Shown here: in pieces, positions 1 to 5,743 of the stretch
Layout: every line of letters begins with the position of its first letter
Numbering within the stretch: the stretch's first letter is position 1
Source: Candidatus Omnitrophota bacterium
GTDB lineage: Bacteria; Omnitrophota; Omnitrophia; Omnitrophales; JACROU01
Length of the DNA stretch: 6,889 nt
Reading direction: 5' to 3'
Assembly (NCBI GenBank): GCA_016206875.1
Contig: JACQQR010000273.1
Location: forward strand, 1-6,889
Notes under the pieces: generated by a model
Databases searched by the model: none
The model's input: the letters and a program-made list of their open reading frames with translations, nothing else
What the model was told of the DNA's origin: nothing
Translations under genes and position numbers: made by a program

Positions 1-34
1 CCCTCACCCTGCCTGCCGGCAGGCAGGGTGAGGG
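1..34. repeat. Perfect 34-bp palindrome at the left edge
   Basis: Positions 1-17 are the exact reverse complement of 18-34. The centre is GCCTGCCGGCAGGC and the outer arms are CCCTCACCCT / AGGGTGAGGG. No T-tract follows, so it does not look like an intrinsic terminator. It may extend left of the window. The outer arm CCCTCACCC also occurs at 52-60, and in inverse form at 6873-6881, which links this palindrome to the CCCTCTCCC/GGGAGAGGG family. Function is unknown; a mobile or REP-like repeat is the likeliest reading. Confidence 0.85.
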
Positions 35-51
35 TGAGTGGTAGCGCCAAA

Positions 52-90
52 CCCTCACCCCTCCCCCTCTCCCTTTAAAAGGGAGAGGGG
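52..90. repeat. Pyrimidine/purine palindromic repeat, copy 1
   Basis: A CCCTCACCCC lead is followed by a perfect 13-bp inverted repeat: CCCCTCTCCCTTT at 64-76 and its complement at 78-90, around one central base. The last copy in the window (6841-6885) has the same parts, lead plus stem, in the opposite orientation. On the minus strand, 73-52 reads as four G-runs (3, 5, 4, 3) with loops of 3, 1 and 3, which fits the G-quadruplex consensus. There is no T-tract, so a simple terminator is unlikely. Confidence 0.85.
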
Positions 91-155
91 CCGCGTATGC
101 AATAATGTCAATTTTCACTGCCTTTTTTGGTATACACCCAAATGGAACGAATCGC

Positions 156-1271
156 ATGACATCCTCAGGTTTAGAAGGTATTATCGCGGGCTCCTCCTCG
201 ATTTCACAAGTGGATCCCAAAGGCGACAAGTTGATTTATAGAGGTTACGACGTCCGTGAACTTGCCGAAAAATGTTCTTATGAGGAAACCGCCCATCTTA
301 TTTTGATGGGCTCGCTTCCAAACGCCGGGCAATTAGCCGATTTTTCTTCTCAGCTTACGGCTGCGCGCGAAATTCCCAAAGAAATGAATGCTTTATTCAG
401 CGAGATGGACACACGGGCATCGGTGATGGACCGCCTTCGCACCGCCGTTTCCTGCTTGGGCTTATTTGATCCGGATAACGGCAATGATTCGCACGACGCC
501 AATATGCGCAAAGCCGTACGATTAATCGCTCAAATGCCGGCTTTAATCGCCCATTGTTATTACCTTCCCGGGCGCGAATCCGTGCCGAAGCAAAATCCAA
601 AATTTTCTTACGCAAAAAATTTTCTTTATATGCTCACCGGCCAAGAGAAAGATGATTATTCGGTGCAGGTGTTTGACGCCTCGCTTACGTTGTACGCCGA
701 GCACGGGTTTAACGCCTCCACATTTGCCGCTCGTGTGACGATTGCCACTCAATCGGATATGTATTCGGCCGTGACCTCGGCCATTGGCACGCTGAAGGGA
801 AGCCTGCACGGCGGCGCCAATGAAAAAGCCATGGAAATGCTTTTGGAAGTAGGCACGCCGGAGAAAGCTGAAAGCTGGATTCGCGCCGCGCTGCGCGAAA
901 AAAAGAAAATCATGGGCTTCGGCCACCGGGTGTATAAAATTCAAGACTCCCGCGCGCCGATTTTGAAAAAAATGCTCTTGGAATTTGCCCAGAAGAAACG
1001 CGACTTACAATGGGTGCAAATTTCAGAAAGCATAGAGCGCGTGATGAAAGAAGAAAAGAAACTGTTTCCCAATGTGGATTTTCCTTGCGCCGTCCTTTAT
1101 TACGAGCTTGGGCTTGCCATTGCGCTGTACACGCCTATTTTTGCCGCAGCCCGCATGGCAGGCTGGTGCGCCCATGCCATCGAGCAGCTCGACAACAATC
1201 GGTTAATCCGTCCGGAATGCGAGTACACCGGACCCACCAATCTCGCGTATGTTCCCATTGAAAAACGATAA
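156..1271 (+). CDS. Citrate synthase (possibly 2-methylcitrate synthase)
   Basis: This is a type I-fold citrate synthase of the short bacterial class. It condenses oxaloacetate with acetyl-CoA to citrate in the cytoplasm, or with propionyl-CoA to 2-methylcitrate if PrpC-like. The product is 371 residues, close to Bacillus CitZ. It begins GLEGIIAGSSSIS and has YRGYDVRELAE near 29-39. The catalytic triad is visible: His218 in LKGSLHGGANE, His257 in GFGHRVYK and Asp308 in NVDF. The substrate-binding run NNRLIRP has Arg349 and Arg352, and YTGP follows. I chose ATG 156 because MTSSGLEG matches family N-termini and GGAACGA lies just upstream. An in-frame ATG at 105 would add 17 residues with no family match. 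Motifs alone do not separate citrate from methylcitrate synthase. It is the first gene of the likely operon, and no convincing promoter is visible in the 155 bases before it. Confidence 0.95.
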   Translation: MTSSGLEGIIAGSSSISQVDPKGDKLIYRGYDVRELAEKCSYEETAHLILMGSLPNAGQLADFSSQLTAAREIPKEMNALFSEMDTRASVMDRLRTAVSCLGLFDPDNGNDSHDANMRKAVRLIAQMPALIAHCYYLPGRESVPKQNPKFSYAKNFLYMLTGQEKDDYSVQVFDASLTLYAEHGFNASTFAARVTIATQSDMYSAVTSAIGTLKGSLHGGANEKAMEMLLEVGTPEKAESWIRAALREKKKIMGFGHRVYKIQDSRAPILKKMLLEFAQKKRDLQWVQISESIERVMKEEKKLFPNVDFPCAVLYYELGLAIALYTPIFAAARMAGWCAHAIEQLDNNRLIRPECEYTGPTNLAYVPIEKR

Positions 1272-1285
1272 ATGTTTATGCTTTT

Positions 1286-1311
1286 CCCTCTCCTCCATGG
1301 GAGGCAGAGGG
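1286..1311. repeat. Pyrimidine/purine palindrome, degenerate copy 2
   Basis: CCCTCTCCTCC at 1286-1296 pairs with GGAGG at 1300-1304 and AGAGGG at 1306-1311. The loop is ATG (1297-1299) and C1305 is a one-base bulge. The element fills the 43-nt gap between the citrate synthase stop and the next start. Its right arm holds the GGAGG that probably serves as the ribosome binding site of the next gene. Confidence 0.75.
1300..1304 (+). promoter_or_regulatory. Ribosome binding site supplied by the repeat arm
   Basis: GGAGG lies 10 nt before ATG 1315 and inside the right arm of the 1286-1311 hairpin. It favours ATG 1315 over the in-frame ATGs at 1249 and 1297; the latter is the hairpin loop itself. 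If the hairpin forms, this site is paired, so translation may depend on ribosomes arriving from the citrate synthase gene. That regulatory reading is inference. Confidence 0.5.
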
Positions 1312-1314
1312 GGA

Positions 1315-2013
1315 ATGTTTATTATTTTTCTCGGGCTTTGCGCTATTTTCCTTTTTTCCGGATTTTTGTTTTTCGGAAAAAAAGAACCCGCCACAAAACA
1401 AACTATCGCCATTCTTCCCGTAGATAAATCCGTAGGCCGCCCGCTCACCGCTCACGTTGAGCCCCGGCTGGGCCAAGATTTTCTCGAGAACTCTTTTGGC
1501 GGCCGGGTGAACCTGGAATTTTTAAAATCCGCCAAGGACACGCGCGACCCCACGTACGTTTCGAAAATGACCTACGTGGTTTTGGCCAAAAAATTGCGCA
1601 AGCGGGGTTATAATATTGCCGACCCCGTGCAAGTATTTACTCAATTTAATACCCTGGCCTTGCGGTTCAAAGAGGTGGATTTACAAGAGCTCTCGCGCCG
1701 CGTGAGAGCAGATGCCTATTTATTTGTGACGATCACCCAGTGGGATGCGGATGAATTTAACAAAACGGGTGTGATGTATGCCGGCTACCTTGTGCAGCTT
1801 CTGGATGGAAAAACCAGGAAGCTAATCTGGGAAAATCAAAAAGACAATCAACGCTTCCGGGTTCGCCAAAATCAAAATGACATCGGTTCCTACACGCAAT
1901 TTTATGATGAGCTGATTCAAACCATCGCCATAGACATGATTCACAAGTTTCCGAAAAAAATTCAAGTGCCTAGCCAGCCTTTTGAGGTACAGGCGCAAAA
2001 GGTGCCTGCATGA
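1315..2013 (+). CDS. GNA1162/DUF799-like membrane-anchored protein (tentative)
   Basis: The product is 232 residues with one N-terminal hydrophobic segment (about 2-20) and then FGKKEP, suggesting an anchor or uncleaved signal. No proper lipobox is present: Cys9 sits in LGLC, with Leu rather than Gly/Ala/Ser before it. The rest looks soluble and extracytoplasmic. TIAILPVDKS (30-39) resembles the first strand of the GNA1162/TolB-N-like fold. KRGYNIADPVQVF (96-108), RADAYLFVTITQWD (131-144) and YLVQLLDGKTRKLIW (158-172) resemble GNA1162 segments with an 'RGYxVxP', an 'ADAxLxVTVTxY' and a 'LVDxxTGKxLW' pattern. That family includes outer-membrane lipoproteins of unclear function. The assignment comes from remembered patterns, so it is moderate only. 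The stop overlaps the next start as ATGA, implying translational coupling to the permease gene. An upstream ATG at 1249 would translate the palindrome and is unlikely. Confidence 0.6.
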   Translation: MFIIFLGLCAIFLFSGFLFFGKKEPATKQTIAILPVDKSVGRPLTAHVEPRLGQDFLENSFGGRVNLEFLKSAKDTRDPTYVSKMTYVVLAKKLRKRGYNIADPVQVFTQFNTLALRFKEVDLQELSRRVRADAYLFVTITQWDADEFNKTGVMYAGYLVQLLDGKTRKLIWENQKDNQRFRVRQNQNDIGSYTQFYDELIQTIAIDMIHKFPKKIQVPSQPFEVQAQKVPA

Positions 2014-3641
2014 AAGACCCCGAACAACAGTTTCTTCATCAACTATTCACCCGTTGGCAGCAGGTCAAAAATTTTTCTTCCCGCCCCGGATTTTTGCCGC
2101 GTCTTTTTTTTATTTCTTTAACGGCGCTTGCCGTCTTGCCTTTTCTCTATTTTCTCGGGCAGCTTTTTTTTGAACCGGGGCGCTTTTCCCTGGCGGCCTT
2201 TCGCGACGCTTTTGTGTCCCCGGCCTCATTTCTCTTGATCCGTCAAACCTTGCTGGTTTTTTTGGCCGCCGCGGTGGCTATGGGAATCGGCGTTCCCTTG
2301 GGATTTTTTCTTTCTGCCGTGCAGTTTCCTTTACGGCGCGTGTTTTTGGCGATGCTCGTGGCTCCGTTGGTTCTGCCTGTCTACATTTGGGTATTTGGCT
2401 GGGAGCTTTTGCTCGGCCGCCGGGGTTACTTGGGCGAGTTAGCCGGGGAAGGGGTGGGCGATGCTGCCGGGATGTTTTTTTCGAGTATTCCGGGCGCTGT
2501 ATTTGTTTTGGGCCTGTACTTTGCCGGTGTGGCTGCTTTGACGGTGATGTTATTTATTCAATGGGGTTGGAATGGATTTTCCGTAGACGGCGGGCGCAGC
2601 TGGAGAGCGAATTTCGGCCTGTTTTTGGGGAAGTATCTCCGGTCGTTTCTGTGCTGGGCCGGGATTTTTATTATTCTTATCGGCTTATTCAAAGAATCGT
2701 CGGCCCTTTTGATTTTTGGCCTGACCACATTGAATACCGAAATCTTTGTGTTCTTTAATACATTTTACGATTTAAATTTCATTTCTTCCACGGGGTTGAT
2801 CGTGTTTTTACTGGCCGCTCTATTTTGGGCGGTCTGGGAATTGAGCGTTAAAAAAAATCTTGGTTTACTCTCCGGCCGCGCGTTGATCGGAAAAATCGAA
2901 ATGATTCCCGCCGGCGCGAGCGAGGCGCTTCTGTTCTGGGTATTTTTATTTTCCATGACGGCTTTTTATTTTTTTCCGGTCTGGATATTTTTCATCCGGG
3001 CTGACTCGCTTCTTTATTTTCAGGAAGCGTTCCGGACGGCGGGAGTGAATATATTGATCACCGTTCTTTTTGCCGCAATCGCCTCTTTATGCCTGGCCCT
3101 TCTAGTATTTGGTTTTGATTCGTTCCGAAAGCGCTCGGGGAATTTGCTGGCTTCCGGAGCAGAAAAAATCATGGCCTTTTTGTTTTTTATTCCCGGCGTG
3201 CTCACCGGCGCCGTCGTGAACCGTTTTTGGCATCACCGCTGGTCGGTGTTTATTTACACGACGATGGCGATGCTCGTCTTCGGCATGATCGTTCAATATC
3301 TATACCCGCTTCTTTTCTTAAAAAAGTGGGTGGAAAAAGAGAAAAAAGTGACAGTCACTTCCGCCGAAGGACGGATCCGCCTCTGGCGGAAAAGGACAGT
3401 CACTTTTTTCATAGTATTTGCGGGGGTTTTTGTTTCTATCCGTGAGCTGTCGAGCGCCGTATTTTTGGCCCCGGCCGGGCAAGAAACCCTGCTGGTGAAG
3501 ATTTTTGCGTTGAAGGCCGTGGAAATGGAATCGGTGCTGTCCGCGCTGGTGGTGCTGTATTTGATCCTCATTGGATTGCTAATGGGGGCGGGTCTGTTTT
3601 TTTGGAGGGTCCCTCAATCGCACAAACCGGAGGCATCATGA
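2010..3641 (+). CDS. Iron(III)/thiamine-type ABC transporter permease, two fused domains, degenerate EAA loops
   Basis: The product is 543 residues and very hydrophobic, with about 12 likely membrane segments. Its layout is that of FbpB/AfuB/ThiP permeases, with two BPD_transp_1 domains in one chain. Domain 1 is about 70-280, with LVAPLVLPVYIWVFGWELLLG at about 116-136 and LFKESSALLIFGLTTLNTEI at 226-245. Domain 2 is about 335-533, with FIPGVLTG (393-400) and SIRELSSAVFLAPAGQETL (476-494). These match the conserved 'RELS...LLLAPPGxETL' region. The cytoplasmic EAA loops that contact the ATPase are poorly kept: domain 1 has SVDGGRSWRANFG (191-203), and in domain 2 the place is taken by residues 445-467, coded by a palindromic repeat. 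AGGTG at 2000-2004 is a weak ribosome site, and the start overlaps the previous stop as ATGA. No matching iron-type binding protein or ATPase lies nearby. It may be divergent, or losing function though the frame is intact. Confidence 0.85.
   Translation: MKDPEQQFLHQLFTRWQQVKNFSSRPGFLPRLFFISLTALAVLPFLYFLGQLFFEPGRFSLAAFRDAFVSPASFLLIRQTLLVFLAAAVAMGIGVPLGFFLSAVQFPLRRVFLAMLVAPLVLPVYIWVFGWELLLGRRGYLGELAGEGVGDAAGMFFSSIPGAVFVLGLYFAGVAALTVMLFIQWGWNGFSVDGGRSWRANFGLFLGKYLRSFLCWAGIFIILIGLFKESSALLIFGLTTLNTEIFVFFNTFYDLNFISSTGLIVFLLAALFWAVWELSVKKNLGLLSGRALIGKIEMIPAGASEALLFWVFLFSMTAFYFFPVWIFFIRADSLLYFQEAFRTAGVNILITVLFAAIASLCLALLVFGFDSFRKRSGNLLASGAEKIMAFLFFIPGVLTGAVVNRFWHHRWSVFIYTTMAMLVFGMIVQYLYPLLFLKKWVEKEKKVTVTSAEGRIRLWRKRTVTFFIVFAGVFVSIRELSSAVFLAPAGQETLLVKIFALKAVEMESVLSALVVLYLILIGLLMGAGLFFWRVPQSHKPEAS
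3342..3409. repeat. T-tract palindromic element inside the permease gene, with a nested hairpin
   Basis: The left arm AAAAAAGTGACAGTCACTT (3342-3360) and the right arm ending GACAGTCACTTTTTT (3395-3409) are near-perfect inverted repeats, and they extend inward through CCGCC (3361-3365) and GGCGG (3385-3389). The interior holds TCCGCC at 3360-3365 and again at 3376-3381; both can pair with GGCGGA at 3385-3390, and there is a small CGGATCCG palindrome at 3372-3379. A-run on one side and T-run on the other give it the look of a bidirectional terminator. It lies wholly inside the open frame and codes residues 445-467, K-K-V-T-V-T ... R-T-V-T-F-F. It shares its core with 3652-3691. Confidence 0.85.
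3629..3633 (+). promoter_or_regulatory. Strong ribosome binding site of the binding-protein gene
   Basis: GGAGG lies 4 nt before ATG 3638 and inside the last codons of the upstream permease gene. It decides the start at 3638 over an in-frame ATG at 3602, which has no comparable site and would put 12 extra residues before the lipoprotein signal. Confidence 0.8.
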
Positions 3642-4783
3642 ACCCTAAGCCAAAAAAAGTGCCTGTCACTTTAGTGACTGTCACTTTTTTTACTTTTTTT
3701 ATTCTCGCCGGCTGCCAGGAAAAAGAGCCGGTGATTAAAATCGGTGTTTCGGCGCCCTTTACCGGCGACCAGGCCAGTGTAGGGCTTACCATTTTGAATG
3801 GCGCGCAGTTGGCCGTTGCGCAAGCCAATGAGCACGGAGAAGTGATCCCCGGCTACAAATTAAAGCTTACGCCCATTGATGATCAGCACAACCCCACGCA
3901 GGCCGTGACGGCGGCTAAAAAATTTGTTTCCGACCCGGCGGTGCTGGGTGTTGTGGGACACTTAAATTCCAGCTGCACGAAACCGGCTTCGCAAGTTTAT
4001 TTTGATGGGCGGCTGGCGCAAATTACTCCTGCTTCCACAAATCCCGGGATTTCCAAACAGGGCTTTGATACCTTTTTCCGCATTTGCGCCACCGATGACC
4101 TTCAGGGTCCGAAGGCCGCGGGTTTTGCTTTCAATGAATTAGGCGCCCGCAGCGTTTTTATCATTGACGATAAAACCACTTATGGCAAAGGGCTGGCCGA
4201 TGAGTTCCAAAAAGTATTTGAGTCGATGGGAGGCAAAGTTTTGGGCAGGCAGGGCATTACGCAAGGCGATAAAGATTTTACGCCGCTGCTCACCAGGGTG
4301 CGCCCGCTTGCGCCCGAGCTGATTTTTTACGGCGGTCTTTTCCCCGAGGCCTCTTTACTGATCAAGCAATCCCGCGATTTAAATATTTCAGCGTCGTTTT
4401 TAGGCGGCGACGGCATTTATGACGTTACGTTGATTCAATTGGCCACACCCGCGGCCAGTGAAGGCGTGTATGCCACAATGATTGGCACCGATATTCAAAG
4501 CTTGCCCCAGGCCCGCCGGTTCGTGGAGGCCTACGAGAAAAAGTTTGGGCCGGTGGGCTCGTATTCCGCTTATTCTTTCGATGCGGCTAACATCTTGATT
4601 GAAGCCATTCGCTCCGCGGGCGCGTTCGATAGAGAGCGTGTCATTAGCCGGCTAAAAAGCGGAAGAACGTTTTCCGGAATTTTAGGTCCAACGGAATTTG
4701 ATCAGGATGGCGACACAAAAAATAAAATCATCAGCGTGTTTCGCGTCAAAAATGGCAAGTGGGAACATGTGAGAACGATTTAG
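3638..4783 (+). CDS. Branched-chain amino-acid type ABC substrate-binding lipoprotein (LivK/BraC-like)
   Basis: The product is 381 residues, normal for the Peripla_BP_6 (type I binding protein) family. It captures a hydrophobic amino acid or related ligand outside the inner membrane and delivers it to LivHM. The N-terminus is a lipoprotein signal: Lys4, Lys6, Lys7, a short hydrophobic stretch, then lipobox LAGC with Cys26 as lipidation site. The mature part starts IKIGVSAPFTGDQASVG (33-49). GHLNSS (107-112) and TPASTNP (130-136) are the usual ligand-binding loops of lobe 1. TTYGKG (180-185) and GGDGIYD (256-262) supply the usual lobe 2 contacts (Tyr182, Asp258). SYSAYSFDAANILIEAI (308-324) is typical of the C-terminal part. 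Residues 6-18 are coded by the palindromic repeat at 3652-3691. The start overlaps the permease stop as ATGA. LivH and LivM follow, fixing the transporter family; substrate cannot be told from motifs, and amides, urea or aromatic acids remain possible. Confidence 0.93.
   Translation: MNPKPKKVPVTLVTVTFFTFFILAGCQEKEPVIKIGVSAPFTGDQASVGLTILNGAQLAVAQANEHGEVIPGYKLKLTPIDDQHNPTQAVTAAKKFVSDPAVLGVVGHLNSSCTKPASQVYFDGRLAQITPASTNPGISKQGFDTFFRICATDDLQGPKAAGFAFNELGARSVFIIDDKTTYGKGLADEFQKVFESMGGKVLGRQGITQGDKDFTPLLTRVRPLAPELIFYGGLFPEASLLIKQSRDLNISASFLGGDGIYDVTLIQLATPAASEGVYATMIGTDIQSLPQARRFVEAYEKKFGPVGSYSAYSFDAANILIEAIRSAGAFDRERVISRLKSGRTFSGILGPTEFDQDGDTKNKIISVFRVKNGKWEHVRTI
3652..3691. repeat. T-tract palindromic element inside the signal-peptide region of the binding-protein gene
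   Basis: AAAAAAAGTGCCTGTCAC (3652-3669) and GTGACTGTCACTTTTTTT (3674-3691) form an 18-bp inverted repeat with two mismatches and a TTTA loop. It is a compact relative of the element at 3342-3409: same A-run, same GTGNCNGTCAC core, same T-run. It codes K-K-V-P-V-T-L-V-T-V-T-F-F, in the same register as the other copy. It resembles an intrinsic terminator with a T7 run, placed about 15 nt after the start codon. Confidence 0.87.
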
Positions 4784-4790
4784 AAATTTT

Positions 4791-4820
4791 CCCCTCTCCC
4801 TCACGTGTGAGGGAGAGGGG
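4791..4820. repeat. livK-livH spacer: Pyrimidine/purine palindrome, copy 3, between livK-like and livH
   Basis: CCCCTCTCCCTCAC at 4791-4804 is the exact reverse complement of 4807-4820, with GT between. It fills most of the 48-nt gap. A hairpin here in mRNA would be very stable and sits directly after the binding-protein stop, as the REP element does between malE and malF in E. coli. By that precedent it may protect the upstream message and let the binding protein be made in excess. This role is inferred; no T-tract follows. Confidence 0.85.
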
Positions 4821-4823
4821 GAG
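4816..4823 (+). promoter_or_regulatory. Ribosome binding site of livH overlapping a hairpin arm
   Basis: AGGGGGAG at 4816-4823 lies 8 nt before ATG 4832. Its first five bases (4816-4820) belong to the right arm of the 14-bp inverted repeat. Hairpin formation would hide part of it, so LivH translation may be lowered relative to the binding protein. Purine-rich AGAAAG (4822-4827) is a weaker alternative outside the stem. Confidence 0.5.
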
Positions 4824-4831
4824 AAAGTGGC

Positions 4832-5743
4832 ATGGAACTCTTCCTTCAACAGCTCATCAACGGAATGACTATCGGCGCAATCTATGCGTTGATCGCACTC
4901 GGCTACACCATGGTGTATGGCGTGATTCAGTTGATTAATTTTGCGCACGGGGAAGTGTTCATGGTAGGCGCTTATATCGGGCTGACTGTGATTACGTTTT
5001 TTGGCTTTGCTACGGGCGCCGGTTTTCCCGCCGCGCTTTTCTATCTTGCCGTGATTCTTCTCATTGCCGCATTTCTTTCCGGAGCGCTCGGCATCTTTAT
5101 CGATCAAGCCGCCTACCGGCCCATTCGCAACTCGCCGCGCCTTGTGGCGCTGATTAGCGCAATTGGCGTGTCGTTTGTGCTTCAAAATACCGTGATGCTG
5201 ATTTTTGGGCCTATGGACAAATCATTTCCGGAAATTATCCCGCCGGTTAAATTTATCTTCGGAGAAGTCACGCTGACTTTGATGCAAATCGTAATTTTGA
5301 CCGTTTCGCTCGCCTTCATGGTTTTGCTGTATTGGCTTGTTGAGAAAACACAAACGGGAAGGGCGATGCGCGCCGTTGCGCAAGATCACAAAATGGCGCG
5401 ATTAGTGGGGATTCACGTTGATGGCATTATTCGTTTTACCTTCTGGATAGGCTCGGGGATGGCTGCGGTGGGCGGCGTGCTTTTCGGTATGTATTATCAC
5501 ACCATTAATTTTCACGACGGCTATCTGGCCGGACTGAAGGCCTTCACGGCAGCCGTGCTTGGCGGCATCGGAAACATTCCGGGCGCTATGGCGGGCGGCA
5601 TTTTAATCGGCCTGGCCGAGGGTTTGGGCGCCGGCTATATTTCGAGCGAATGGAAAAATGTGTTTGCCTTTGTAATCTTGGTGCTCATTTTGCTCTTTAA
5701 ACCCACAGGCCTTTTCGGCGAGCGTGTGGCGGATAGGGCGTGA
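4832..5743 (+). CDS. livH: Branched-chain amino-acid ABC transporter permease LivH
   Basis: The product is 303 residues, the usual LivH length, and is an inner-membrane permease of the BPD_transp_2 (HAAT) family. It pairs with LivM to form the channel. The start MELFLQQLINGMTIGAIYALIALGY is typical. The family signature GYTMVYGVIQLINFAHGE spans 24-41. The cytoplasmic coupling region TGRAMRAVAQDHKMARLVGI (175-194) contacts the ATPases, followed by LGGIGNIPGAMAGG (243-256) and the end motif LLFKPTGLFGE (287-297). About eight membrane segments are apparent. No residue of the core motifs looks missing. ATG 4832 has a fair ribosome site inside the upstream palindrome. The stop overlaps the livM start as TGATG, so the two permeases are probably translationally coupled and made in equal amounts. 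LivG and LivF ATPase partners are not in view. Confidence 0.95.
   Translation: MELFLQQLINGMTIGAIYALIALGYTMVYGVIQLINFAHGEVFMVGAYIGLTVITFFGFATGAGFPAALFYLAVILLIAAFLSGALGIFIDQAAYRPIRNSPRLVALISAIGVSFVLQNTVMLIFGPMDKSFPEIIPPVKFIFGEVTLTLMQIVILTVSLAFMVLLYWLVEKTQTGRAMRAVAQDHKMARLVGIHVDGIIRFTFWIGSGMAAVGGVLFGMYYHTINFHDGYLAGLKAFTAAVLGGIGNIPGAMAGGILIGLAEGLGAGYISSEWKNVFAFVILVLILLFKPTGLFGERVADRA

Noticed and set aside
1..90. CRISPR array suggested by several repeated CCCTCACCC blocks
   Set aside because: The blocks are unevenly spaced, lie in opposite orientations within palindromes, and have no regular unique spacers.
101..136. Promoter-like AATAAT (101-106) and TATACA (131-136) before the citrate synthase gene
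   Set aside because: Neither has a convincing -35 hexamer at 16-18 bp spacing, so no promoter is called.
105..155. Extended citrate synthase start at ATG 105
   Set aside because: The added 17 residues have no counterpart in the family, and the best upstream purine run is about 14 nt away within the palindrome.
543..944. 133-residue open frame on the minus strand inside the citrate synthase gene
   Set aside because: It is antisense to a clearly conserved enzyme, has no family motif that I recognise, and shows no ribosome site; it is a shadow frame.
4682..5185. 167-residue open frame on the minus strand across the livK-livH junction
   Set aside because: It is antisense to two well-supported genes and runs through the palindrome; its Lys/Arg/His-rich composition is what reverse reading of membrane-protein codons gives.
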